A stretch of 64,000 nucleotides of DNA from Dermatophagoides farinae (taxonomy: Eukaryota > Arthropoda > Arachnida > Sarcoptiformes > Pyroglyphidae), in the NCBI RefSeq assembly GCF_024713945.1, contig NW_027461521.1, forward strand, positions 250,501-314,500, in the 5' to 3' direction. The position numbers were made by a program, and so were the translations under genes. Below, piece by piece: positions 27,865 to 37,610 of this stretch. How positions within the stretch are numbered: the stretch's first letter is position 1; each line of letters starts with the position of its first letter. The notes under the pieces were generated by a model that did not search any database, had not been told where the DNA came from, and worked only from the letters and a program-made list of their open reading frames with translations.

Positions 27865-28782
27865 TTAATAATTATCTTCATCAACGTAGTCGTCACACTC
27901 AAAGTGTTGAGACCAATCGAATTGGAAATCAAAACTATAATTTTCATTGAAAAATAAAATCTTAAATAGTCTTCGTAGATATGCATAGTCAGGTCTGTCT
28001 TCGAACCTCAAAGACCTACAGTAATTCAAGTAGGTTATGAATTCATGTGGAAAACCTCGGCAAAGCATTTCTGTTGTCGTAGCAATTTTTTTATCTAAGA
28101 TCTTATCATATTTATCCTTCTTATTTCCTCCACGCATGCCTTGCCAAGGCAAAAAACCGCGGTTAAAATACATCAACACATATCCCAAAGCTTCCATATC
28201 GTCTCTTCTGCTTTGTTCAATGCCTAAATGAGTAGATATACTCGCATACCGAGCTGTGCCAATTAATGTCTTGCCTTCTTTGTAGGGGATATGTAAGTAA
28301 CTTCGAAAGTCACGGTATTTTTTTGCCAATCCAAAGTCTATGATATAAACAATATCTACCCTTCGGCCCCGTCCCATTACGAAATTGTCTGGCTTGATGT
28401 CTCTATGTACAAAATGCTTTGAGTGCACATACTCAATGCGATTCAACATTTGGTCCGCCAGCATCAAAATTGTTTTTAAAGAAAACTGCTTGCCCATCAT
28501 TAAAAATAAGTCTTCTAAACTAGGACCTAAAAGTTCCATCACCATAACATTATAGTCACCTTCCACGCCGTAATAAAATACCACGGGAATACCTACACCA
28601 CCGTTAAGCACTTTATAAAGCTTCGATTCATATAACAATTGTTGATGCTTAGAGCGCAGCGGTTCCAATTTTATCGCAACATCTTCTTGAGTCAGTAAAT
28701 TTCGACCCATGTAAATTTCTCCGAAAGAACCACTCCCTAACTTTCTGCCTAATAAAAAACGTCCCGCTACATGAATTTCCAT
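27865..28782 (-). CDS. CSNK1: Casein kinase 1 (CK1)
   Basis: The first ATG (28782) gives 305 aa, a minimal CK1 domain. Motifs in order are [15 protein letters not shown] (P-loop), VAIKLEP (catalytic Lys), [36 protein letters not shown] (catalytic loop), [10 protein letters not shown], and [21 protein letters not shown]. The last is the CK1-specific replacement of the APE motif and substrate pocket. The length, the [13 protein letters not shown] start and the DYAYLRRLF end resemble the delta/epsilon/Hrr25 group. The C-terminal tail is short and acidic. It would be a cytosolic or nuclear kinase in trafficking, DNA damage and ribosome maturation. Confidence 0.93.
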   Translation of the reverse strand: MEIHVAGRFLLGRKLGSGSFGEIYMGRNLLTQEDVAIKLEPLRSKHQQLLYESKLYKVLNGGVGIPVVFYYGVEGDYNVMVMELLGPSLEDLFLMMGKQFSLKTILMLADQMLNRIEYVHSKHFVHRDIKPDNFVMGRGRRVDIVYIIDFGLAKKYRDFRSYLHIPYKEGKTLIGTARYASISTHLGIEQSRRDDMEALGYVLMYFNRGFLPWQGMRGGNKKDKYDKILDKKIATTTEMLCRGFPHEFITYLNYCRSLRFEDRPDYAYLRRLFKILFFNENYSFDFQFDWSQHFECDDYVDEDNY

Positions 28783-29264
28783 ATTAAAAACCAATCTGAA
28801 ACTCTAATTCGACAATAACTAATCAATTATTCAACATAAAGTTGCTTTCGCAATCGCACTATCTAACCTTTTTTTTTAGATTTGATTGTATTCAATCGCG
28901 TACATGATAAAAGTGATCACCCAAAAATGGTACACCACTAATTTATTAAAAAGTAAACAATTGATTTTAGACGTTTGTACAAGTAAAAAAGTACTAAAAG
29001 AAATTATTTTTTAAGCTTGGGATATTGAAATTATATTTTTTTATCAATTTAATTTCGAACAAGGGTGAAAATATAATTACTAGACTCGCACCAAATCCCT
29101 AAGTAATTTCCATTGCGCACAAAACAAAAAGAAATTCTTATTTTTTTTTTTAATTATAGTTTATTGTGTCTAAGATATTTATAATTAATAATATTTAGAC
29201 TTCGCTTCATAATATTATTATTTTGTTTTCATTCATTACATAAAATTAATAATCATCAATAAAA
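28783..29264. other. 480-bp divergent promoter region
   Basis: This lies between the CK1 start (minus) and the WD40 gene start (plus). It holds poly-T tracts and one 36-codon plus-strand ORF (28904-29014, ending KEIIF). I do not call this ORF because no exon partner or family is seen. A frame after an AG at 28879 also stays open for about 20 codons, so a small spliced gene here is possible but unsupported. Confidence 0.35.
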
Positions 29265-30345
29265 ATGGACCCTATTAGAAAAATAGAAGTAAAATCAACG
29301 AGTCCTGTATTTTGTGCCGATTTTTCTGACGATCCTAAATTACTATATATAGGTAATGCAGAAGGTAAACTTTACACGTAAGTATTAAACATTAGCTATA
29401 AACTGTTGGCTCCACATAGATTATTTTATAATGTAACAGTAGGAAATATTGAAAACCTTGTTGATTATACATCTCTTTAGTTATTTGATTGATGAACTAT
29501 CGCTTAGAGCTACGAAAATTAATGAACTCGATTGGAAAACCGCAATTTATTCAGTTGCAGCCAGAGGTGACTACATCGCTACTGGTGACAGTCAAGGCGA
29601 CATAGCTGTTATATGTGCAACCACTGGTCAAAAAATTTCTAAAACTAACGCGACCATTGCTAGGGTATTTACTGTTCAATGGGTCCAAAACAATGTTTTA
29701 TTGTATGGATGTGATAATGGGGTTATAAACTTTTTTGACATACGACTATGCAAAAATTTACCTCCTTTAATCGCGTTGAATGACGACATCGTCAACTTTG
29801 TGCTGTTGGATCAGAGCAAAATGTATGTGGCAGCTGGAAATCAGGTTTACAAGTACCAACTTGTATATCCAAACCAAAAGCTTTTATATGAAAGCGAAGA
29901 ATACGATTTTGAAATTTATTCTATGTGTCTTATAAACCAAGGAAAAAATTTAGTTTACGCGACGTCTAAAGGTTTGTATTTTTCTGGCACAAAAGAAAAT
30001 TCATTGGAATTAAGAGGTTTATATCCTTTAGAAAACGGAGCGTCGGTTATTTGTGGCTACGACGATCGATTTTTTTTTTATAGTGATTGTAGCGAAAAAA
30101 TTCAGGTTGGAATTTTCGAAGACAATAAAATATCGCATTATGATACTTTCACTTCTATTCCATCTTGTGAGGAAACAAACATCGATTGTTTGAAATTAAA
30201 CAGAACAAAGAACTGGCTTCTTGCTTTTGACCAAGCCTCTTGCAAAGCGTATCTTTGCGACTTATCGTTGCTTTACAAATTTTTTCAGCCTGAACTCAAA
30301 GATTCATTAACAGTTAAAGACGACTTTCTCGATGAAATGGTTTAA
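29265..30345 (+). CDS. WD40-repeat protein (WDR55/Jip5-like?)
   Basis: Exon 1 is 29265-29377 and exon 2 is 29481-30345. They are joined over a 103-nt intron with GTAAGT donor and CTTTAG acceptor, the longest intron resolved here. The product has 325 aa. It begins PVFCADFSDDPKLLYIGNAEGKLYT, the start of a WD40 propeller, and continues with SVAARGDYIATGDSQGDIAVI, WVQNNVLLYGCDNGVINFFDIR and later weaker blades. The ATGDSQGxI wording and total length fit WDR55/Jip5, a ribosome-biogenesis propeller, but WD40 proteins are hard to separate by eye. The end lies 5 bases from the converging APC10 gene. Confidence 0.7.
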
Positions 30346-30350
30346 ATTAC

Positions 30351-30972
30351 TTATTTTTTCGCAAAGATTTTGATACCGCGAACATGACTGTCTTGGCCGT
30401 TCTGCTCGTTTGCAAGTATAATAATTTGTAGACAGCTACCTTTTATTTTTGACTCAGCATCGCAGTAGTTGTAAAGTTCTTTTTTTTCAATTTTACTATC
30501 AATAAAAACTCCTTCTAAACTACGGTACAAATACGGTTTGGCTGTGGTTGTATTCATTTCTTCTAAATTTTTTGCGTAGTTTATCGCTGTTTTGACAAAT
30601 TCAAATGAGCTAATCTTCAATTCCATCCAGCCTTCCGGACATTCCAAATTGTATTTACCGACACTCTATAATTAAATCGCCTCAATAACTTACAGTCATA
30701 AAATAACGGTTTTCGCCAATCCTGACCAAAATTTTTGTTGGTGTATAAGTAGCATCCATTTTTAACGATAAATTTAGCTCAACCTTCGTAAATTCCATTC
30801 TTTCGGTGAAAGTAGCCGTAATTACGTGCGGACTCCACGAAAACGTCTGCCAAAAAGTGCTAAAATTGTCGTCAATTAAATTTTTGGCAGATGTGTCAAT
30901 TTTAACTGAAGAAACATCTATTAACGCTTTATGCGTTATATCTATCTGATCTAAGCATTCATTTTTAATCAT
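30351..30972 (-). CDS. APC10: Anaphase-promoting complex subunit 10 (Doc1)
   Basis: Exon 1 is 30972-30694 and exon 2 is 30665-30351. A 28-nt phase 0 intron (30666-30693, GTAAGT...TATAG) separates them. The 197-aa product is a single DOC domain. Exon 1 has VSSVKIDTSAKNLIDDN, FWQTFSWSPHVITATF, MDATYTPTKILVRIG and YFMT; exon 2 has CPEGWMELKI and ILANEQNGQDSHVRGIKIF. NxQNGxDxHxRxIKI is the hallmark of APC10. The subunit helps bring substrates with D-boxes to the APC/C in mitosis. Two ORFs of under 100 codons in different frames are one gene. Confidence 0.93.
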
Positions 30973-31119
30973 GAAACATTCCTAAATTTTAATTATTATT
31001 TAACATATTGGACTTAATATGAAACTACGAGTTTAATAATCAATTTAATATAAATTATATGGTTAAGTTTAGACAAATAATTAAAAAAATTAATTTATTA
31101 ATCGAACAATATTTTAATA

Positions 31120-32160
31120 TTAGTAATTTATTTTTTCGAAAAAGGAGAGAACTTCATTTTTATTTGCTAAAAAAAATGACGAATCTAGACTAGTTTTAAC
31201 GTCTACACCTTCTATTTTTACTTGATTTATAATTTTACTGAAAGTAGTATTTTTTAAATTATTTAATAAAATATTATTATTAAAAAAAGATGTTAATCTT
31301 TTAGTATCGGGTTTAATTTTCTGCAATGAACTTAAGTACGATAGTTCATTTTTGTAATCATAACAATTTATATTTGTTTTTATTTTTGCATCTTCAGTTT
31401 TTGATAGTTCAAAAATTATTTTCTCAATTTCTTTTTGTTTTGATTCATTAGTGAAATCACTGTAAATTTCACTAAATAAATCTAAGTTCTCGTCTATTAT
31501 TATGTAAGGAGAAATTTCATTGCATTGATTGTAAATTAATTTACTTGTTTGATATTCTAGCTCATTGTATTTGTCTTGTTTTGGAAAATCAGTTGAAAGC
31601 GATTTTCCACAACATAAACAGTTGATAGACAATTCTTTTTTGCAATGTATATAACCACAAAAAATGCAGTTAGTATGATATAAATGTTGGCGAGCGTCAC
31701 AACCGCATAAATTTATTTTGCCCTTAAAGTTTGATTTATTTTTAATTTTACTATAACAAGTAAATGGTTCTTCACAGTCATTATACTTTGTGAATTCTTC
31801 CCTCGTTAATTCTTCATTTGATAAGAAAGATTTTATTGGCTCCACTTCTGAGGACTTATTTAAACAATCTATGGTATCATTAGAAATTGAGATAGTATTG
31901 CCAGCCTGTTGAATAGAAGTATTTTCATAGTCTTCATCATAGTCTCTAAAATTGTTAGCTAATATTTCTTTTGCTGATGAAATGAAGTCATCAAATTCTT
32001 TGTTTGATAGAAGTTCCAAAGACAATATATTTAAAAAGTTTCTGATTTCGTCAAGATGTTCAAAATTTGTTAAAATTTTAAATTCTTCTTTGGTAATACT
32101 AGTTAAATCGTAGCATAGATACTGACTTAAAAGTCTAAGAAACTCAGGAGGCACATTCAT
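31120..32160 (-). CDS. ASC-1/TRIP4 (Rqt4-like) C2HC5 zinc-finger protein
   Basis: 346 aa. Residues 152-184 form a compact zinc cluster, LCGCDARQHLYHTNCIFCGY followed by HC and a CLCCG motif. In spacing and wording it is close to the C2HC5 finger of activating signal cointegrator 1 (TRIP4; yeast Rqt4), whose NCxxCGxxxC pattern is recognised. The N-terminus is helical and acidic. The C-terminus is Asn/Lys-rich and has no ASCH domain, as in the shorter fungal forms. In yeast and animals this protein belongs to the RQT/ASCC complex that splits collided ribosomes after ubiquitination by Hel2/ZNF598. A Hel2-like gene is also in this window. Confidence 0.75.
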   Translation of the reverse strand: MNVPPEFLRLLSQYLCYDLTSITKEEFKILTNFEHLDEIRNFLNILSLELLSNKEFDDFISSAKEILANNFRDYDEDYENTSIQQAGNTISISNDTIDCLNKSSEVEPIKSFLSNEELTREEFTKYNDCEEPFTCYSKIKNKSNFKGKINLCGCDARQHLYHTNCIFCGYIHCKKELSINCLCCGKSLSTDFPKQDKYNELEYQTSKLIYNQCNEISPYIIIDENLDLFSEIYSDFTNESKQKEIEKIIFELSKTEDAKIKTNINCYDYKNELSYLSSLQKIKPDTKRLTSFFNNNILLNNLKNTTFSKIINQVKIEGVDVKTSLDSSFFLANKNEVLSFFEKINY

Positions 32161-32248
32161 ATACAGATAGTAAACGTTAACAAAAAATTTCTTTTCACTT
32201 ATTTAATGCTACCTCATGACAAATTATAATAAAAAGATTATTATAAAT

Positions 32249-34589
32249 TTATTTCGGGTCATTTTTCTCTAACAGTAGAGAACAAATATTGCTGAAGTAA
32301 ATGTAGGCCGGCAAAAAGTCATTGAAAGTTTGAGGTTTCAAAACTGCGTGAATTTTCAAACATATACTGACGAATGATTTAACTCGTTTTATAATTTGTA
32401 TCGGATTACAAAACAACTTGTGTTTCAACAAAAAGTCGAAGCAATTGTTTTTTTGTAAGTCACATAAAAATAGGGAACGGATAAACATCCCTACTTCAGT
32501 AGTATATTCTTCTTGACCGAAAAGATCGTAACTTATAGATTTAACTTCTTTGATATTAATTTTCTTTTCGCTGTTTATAGGCACGTTGAAATTTGGACGG
32601 TTATTAAATAACCATTTATTTTCATCACTAATATCTGGATTATTCTTTTTTAGATTTTCCAGTTCTTGTTTGATTTCATTAGTTTTTTCATCAGTGTTGA
32701 AAAGGGTATCATAAATACAGCAATTTAATAATTCGTTTTGGAAATCAGCTATGTAATTAACGAGCGATATAAAAGCTAATAAATCAGGATTGGGAAAAGC
32801 AGTAACAAGATCTTTTCTTATATCGTCACTCAGTAACGGAACCAAACAAGCAAGACGGGATATTAGTTTAATGTAATTTTCTAATCTATTAATAACAATT
32901 TCAGGAACCGAAGAAGATTTAGTTATATAATTGTAATTTGAAACCAGCATGTCTGTTTCTTTTTGTGTTAATTGAGAAATACTGTTGGATAGACTGACAA
33001 GACAAACTTCTAATTTGTTGCCATGAATGAGATCGCTTTTTAACAAGGTAACGTATATTAAGATCGGTTTAATGAATTCGGATTGAATGATCTCGTTGTT
33101 CAAACAAGGGAACAATGGAGAAGGGTTTCCGTTTTGTTCTATGAAGCCTAAAACGTGTAAATACAAACTAGAAATAGTTATAAAACAAACTCGGAGTGGA
33201 AAAATATCGTCTTTACGTTTTGAGTTTTTCAAAAGCGACAATACTAAAACCTCTGCTGTAGTTGATAAATCTTTTGAATCAAAGGTTGTAGTATAAGGTA
33301 AATATTTATTTTCTTGGTTATTGGTGTGATTTAATGAACAAATTTCGTTTATGTTATTCTTATTCACATTATTGTAAATGGAACATCCGAAAGGATTTCT
33401 AAATACACATCCACTAAATTTATATTCTAAGGTAAAATGGTTTGTTAGTAGCCCAAGTTGCATTAACCGTGCTGGTATTAAAGCTTTGATTACTTCGTAC
33501 CATTCTCTGATGATTATTGGCTTAGATATGTGTTCATTGAGAATATTGGTAGCAAGCGGTTGAAGGCTGTCAGGAGTAATTATCAAATAATATAACGCTT
33601 CGTACAGATTGTTTGGAAGTTGTTTACCTATTGTGTGTGGAAGCACGTTAGGTATGTCTTTTTCCGGCAAATTCGCTATAATTAATTTGGCTGAGTCGTC
33701 AAAAAACATCTTAGTTCTTTCAAATTTACTCACCATTTTAACCGTGTTCAAGTAATTTATGTAGCTTGGTTCGTTGATACAATTAATTATTTTATTAAAA
33801 GAAAGTGTGTTTAGCGCTGTAATCGCAGCACTGAATGTATTAGCGGGTCCGAATGCGTCTATTACGGGATGCGTTTGTAAATATTCACCTCCACTTAACA
33901 AAGTAGCTTGTCTTAAATTTAACCGGAGGAGATTTGTGTAGCTTGATACTTTCTCAAATTCTAAAAGATCATAAGTATCGTTAGAAATATTATAATCTAT
34001 AATTATTTCATGATAATCATAGATTAAACATTCTGGGGACGAGTAAATATAAACGTTTTCGTAAAATTGTTTATAATGATGAGCTTGCGAATTGAAATCA
34101 TAAGGACATCCGATAGACAAAATCTGCAATTTTTCAAGTTCCAAAGTGAGTTTTGATTTATATCTTGATGTAGTTTTTTTAAGCAAGTGATTTATCATTG
34201 GTAGCAATTTTTCAGGACTAAACTCGTCACTGGACTGCGAATAATATTTCAACCAAAATTCTTCAACATCTTTCTTAGGAAATTTATCGAAATAAGACTC
34301 GACTCCGGGTTTCAACCCGCTGAACATAAATATAACATGGAAAGAATTATTTTTGGCTACTGAAGTTAATTCTTCTAACAATTTAGGTATTCGAAAATAA
34401 ATAGTACCTGCTAGAACTTCCAGCGGATACTTGATCAATTGAGTCTCTAGCCACCATTGGGCATCAATTAAAATTATTGAATTACTAAGTCAGACTGATT
34501 GTAGTTGAAACATACCTTAATGTCGAAAAATTTGTAGTAGTTGTTAATCGATTATCAACAATGTAGCTAAATAAACCTCGAATGTGCAT
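32249..34589 (-). CDS. Mkt1-like protein with inactive XPG nuclease domain
   Basis: Exon 1 (34589-34516) encodes MHIRGLFSYIVDNRLTTTT and a few more residues. A 31-nt intron (34485-34515, GTATGT...CTTAG) follows, and exon 2 runs 34484-32249. The product has 769 aa. The spliced N-terminus has the MxxRGLxxY start and the IILIDAQWWLE strand of XPG/FEN-type folds, and further on FHVIFMFSGLKPG. The usual catalytic FxFDG reads FMFSG and other acidic residues are not evident, so it is probably not a nuclease. Large size plus this degenerate XPG domain fits Mkt1 (with FAM120-type proteins as a second possibility), a post-transcriptional regulator that works with Pbp1/ataxin-2. An ORF starting at TTG would miss the first domain strand. 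Confidence 0.7.
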
Positions 34590-34791
34590 TTTAAATAACC
34601 GATTGTTTTGTTATAACATACAGATACGTTTATTTAATGATTTTTTTCCTGTTGTAATTACAGAGTTAATTATCAATAGAAAATATTTGTTATTGTACAA
34701 CTAATAAAAAATTTAAATTATACAAAATAGTTTTAATGCTCATTAATAAAGTAGGTAGGAAAATGTACTAATTACACGTAAATAATTTATA

Positions 34792-35316
34792 ATGGCGAGA
34801 AATTCGGAAAGGGCTTTGCTCATACTAAATCGATGGCATACTATGCGTCATGTCATCCAAGGTGGCGAAACCTTACAAATACCCAATGATCCTCGATCAG
34901 TATATAAATTAGATTTAGCTGAGGCTTATAGAAATAAAATTAGTAGAGACTTGATTACGCATTTGATAAAAATTCAAGACACAAGTTTGAGTGAAAAAGA
35001 ACTCGTAAATCTAAATGATTTAATAAACGAAACTGTTTCCATTAAAAATCAGTGGTCCAAACGAATTAAAGAACTAGGAGGTGTTTATGTTAAATATTAT
35101 AACCCCCTTGAAAACGATTTTGTAATTGCTAAAGATGGAACTCACTGGTACGGAGCGAGTAAATTTTTGCCTCGAGTGGAAATCGATGAAAGTCATGAAA
35201 CTAATGAGAGAGAAGAAGTTGATCTAGCTACATTGGCCAAAAACGTCAATGAAGATTATTTTGGAGCAAATGATTTTCTGTATTTTCCAGATTTGTCTAC
35301 TTTACCTAAATCTTAA
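34792..35316 (+). CDS. ISY1: Pre-mRNA splicing factor Isy1
   Basis: 174 aa, starting MARNSERALLILNRW as in Isy1 (MARNxEKAxxxLxR). It continues with AEAYRNKISRDLITHLIKIQ, LSEKELVNLNDLINE, the conserved RIKELGGVYV and YGASKFLP, and ends in an EDYFGANDF stretch. Isy1 is a component of the NineTeen-associated part of the catalytic spliceosome, near the active site, and influences fidelity of 3' splice site use. This is the clearest splicing factor in a window full of 27-35 nt introns. The stop codon overlaps the stop codon of the converging lipase gene. Confidence 0.92.
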   Translation: MARNSERALLILNRWHTMRHVIQGGETLQIPNDPRSVYKLDLAEAYRNKISRDLITHLIKIQDTSLSEKELVNLNDLINETVSIKNQWSKRIKELGGVYVKYYNPLENDFVIAKDGTHWYGASKFLPRVEIDESHETNEREEVDLATLAKNVNEDYFGANDFLYFPDLSTLPKS

Positions 35317-37355
35317 TCAGATTTGAAAGCTTTCTCATAACTTTGAATCAAATGATCAGATAACGCCGTCAATGAAAAACTCGGAACTTGATTATGTTCT
35401 CTGCTTTCGCTTACATCAATATAGATGAAGTTTCCATATTGTTCTTGAATATATTTTGATTCGAATTCACTAAAAAATTTATCATTAATATGTTCTACGG
35501 GCAAAATCTGAATAATTTGTCCTGCAGGAAATAAATCTTGTTCTTGTCCTTTGGAATTAATATTTAGTAACGTATAATAAATATGTTTTGCTTCCTCGTT
35601 AATTTCAATATTAAATGCTTTTTGATCTGAATCAGTAGTTAGCTTAGATAAACTGCCTAATTCTGTTATTTCATTTGACAATAAATCCGATTCATCGATT
35701 TTATCTTTAGGTGTTAAAACTGTTGAATTCTTCGGCATGAATATGTTATTATATAAAATCTTTTGAATTTTTTTATAAATGTAATCAGAGGTCCCCTCTA
35801 TTTCTTCAGAAGCAGTCATCTTTTCATCAGAAGTACCTTCTGTCATTTGAGATATATCTTCTATTTGCTCTGTAATTTTATTTTGAGTTTCATTTAAAAC
35901 TTCGTTTTCCTTGTTGGAAACTTCTTCATTGTTTAGTATGTTATTATTATTGTTTGAATACAAAAAACTCTGCAAACCTGTTATTGTAGAGGATACTATG
36001 TTGGGAAGCTTCAGATTATTGCCTAAAAAACTTATGTTCGATAAAAGTGAAATAACGTGAGCTGAATTAGGGAGAAATATTATATTTGCAAAAGCTGACT
36101 TCTTTATTTGAGTTTCTTGAAAGGTTGTTATTTCCTCATTTTGATTAGTTAAAAATTTTTGCCCATAACTATTTAAATAACTAACGGTAATGTTATTCTC
36201 ATTTTCTTCAGTTTCGCTGTGTACATCGAAATCTTCTGGAATTACTTTTTTTGGAAACTTATCTTCAACGTTTCTCAGTACTTTTGGAAAGTTTTCCTTT
36301 ATCTCTACGTCTTGTAAATTTGACAATCGTTCCAGTAAATATAAAGTACGTAACACCATATTTAAGTTAAGTTTAGGAACGAAATCTTTTCCATAAACAA
36401 ATGAACGTATGAATGAAACCCCAATAGTAGCCGTATTTAAATCGCATATACAAGGTGCTCCGAAAGACCAAGCGTATACATTTTTATATTGACTCCGCAG
36501 ATGAATCGCGAGCATTGCAGCTAAGCCTCCTCCTAAAGAATGTCCTGAAATATGTATAGTTATATGCTTTTGTGAGAATTTATTCATTATATTCTTAATA
36601 GGTTCATCTATTAATTTAGAAATATTTAGCATGCTTTCATACATTCCTTTGTGAAAATAACTGGAACCTACTTTTATTTGAGTACATTTGAAGTTTATCA
36701 TCCAATCTTTTATATTAGTTGAACCTCGAATAATTATTATTATGCGATACAATAACTCATCAAAACCCATTCTAAATAAAGGATACTTTGTGAATTTTCC
36801 TTTCTCAGTAATGATCCACCTTAGATGTGGAAATTTTTTATCTGTTTCTTCGTCGTTAAATAATTGCATATTCAACAAAGAAGTCTTATATGTCATAAAC
36901 CAAGTTGGATATACCATTTTAGCAAAATCCCAAAACTCACAAGCTAGTTTTCTTATGAAAACTAATCGAGGGCGTTCTCTATAATTCAGCGCATTTTTCA
37001 GAGTGAAACTGTTGAGTTGATGCGCATTTATTATATTATAAATTTCTAAACAATACCTACAATACGATTCGTTATTAAGATCTTTAATAGAACTTCTGAG
37101 ATCTTTACACAGCTCGCAATTACAATCAATCACGATTATTGCATGCTGGCAAAATTTATTTTTAAATAGTGAATCGTTTGAATTTGCTAAAATAATATTT
37201 CCTTCGATATTATTGGGATAACTGTGCTCATCTAATTCTTGAACATTAGACCAAATTCGAATAATTCTAATCGCATTTATAATATTGGTTTTGACCACTA
37301 TGGGTACTGTTTTAATAAGAAATTTGGCCAATCGAAAAGCATCCTGATCTAGCAT
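35313..37355 (-). CDS. Class 3 (diacylglycerol-type) lipase
   Basis: 680 aa. The alpha/beta-hydrolase part has an oxyanion-type RGSTNIKDW (about 210-218), the nucleophile elbow ISGHSLGGGLA (Ser273), SFGAPCICD, and Asp324 in YGKDFVPKLN. The candidate His is in DHLIQSY at the very C-terminus (about 668). A long Ser/Glu/Asn-rich, probably disordered insertion (about 375-600) separates Asp and His. The domain resembles sn1-specific diacylglycerol lipases, but no N-terminal four-helix membrane region is seen. The segment of about 66-105 carries cysteines in a CxCxxC/CRYC pattern. An upstream exon is possible: a phase-compatible 22-nt GT-AG segment could add about 15 codons, but its donor is atypical. 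Confidence 0.8.
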   Translation of the reverse strand: MLDQDAFRLAKFLIKTVPIVVKTNIINAIRIIRIWSNVQELDEHSYPNNIEGNIILANSNDSLFKNKFCQHAIIVIDCNCELCKDLRSSIKDLNNESYCRYCLEIYNIINAHQLNSFTLKNALNYRERPRLVFIRKLACEFWDFAKMVYPTWFMTYKTSLLNMQLFNDEETDKKFPHLRWIITEKGKFTKYPLFRMGFDELLYRIIIIIRGSTNIKDWMINFKCTQIKVGSSYFHKGMYESMLNISKLIDEPIKNIMNKFSQKHITIHISGHSLGGGLAAMLAIHLRSQYKNVYAWSFGAPCICDLNTATIGVSFIRSFVYGKDFVPKLNLNMVLRTLYLLERLSNLQDVEIKENFPKVLRNVEDKFPKKVIPEDFDVHSETEENENNITVSYLNSYGQKFLTNQNEEITTFQETQIKKSAFANIIFLPNSAHVISLLSNISFLGNNLKLPNIVSSTITGLQSFLYSNNNNNILNNEEVSNKENEVLNETQNKITEQIEDISQMTEGTSDEKMTASEEIEGTSDYIYKKIQKILYNNIFMPKNSTVLTPKDKIDESDLLSNEITELGSLSKLTTDSDQKAFNIEINEEAKHIYYTLLNINSKGQEQDLFPAGQIIQILPVEHINDKFFSEFESKYIQEQYGNFIYIDVSESREHNQVPSFSLTALSDHLIQSYEKAFKSD

Positions 37356-37610
37356 ACCTATGTTATCTTTGGTAAAAACTTTTTATTGTGCGCACTAGCG
37401 CGTGGTAATAAAAATTCAACATCACGACTGAACGATCTACTTTGTCAATATAAAACTATCTCTACCATGATATAAATATGTACCAAAAAATTTTAAATAA
37501 TTTATCGTAAATTCAATTTCTCTTTCAAATCATCAAATTTCTGTTTTACAAATACAGTTTTGCAGAACTTTAAAATAATTACTATTTCATTTGAAGTTTC
37601 TTTTGGGTAA
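37356..37610. promoter_or_regulatory. Divergent promoter region, lipase / TAF1
   Basis: A 255-bp AT-rich region between divergent genes. It includes a perfect GTGCGCAC palindrome at 37388-37395, 33 bases upstream of the lipase ATG, in an otherwise A/T background. Promoter role is inferred from position. Confidence 0.35.

Noticed and set aside
28904-29014. 36-codon plus-strand ORF in the CK1/WD40 gap
   Set aside because: No homology or exon partner was found. This length can arise by chance in AT-rich DNA.
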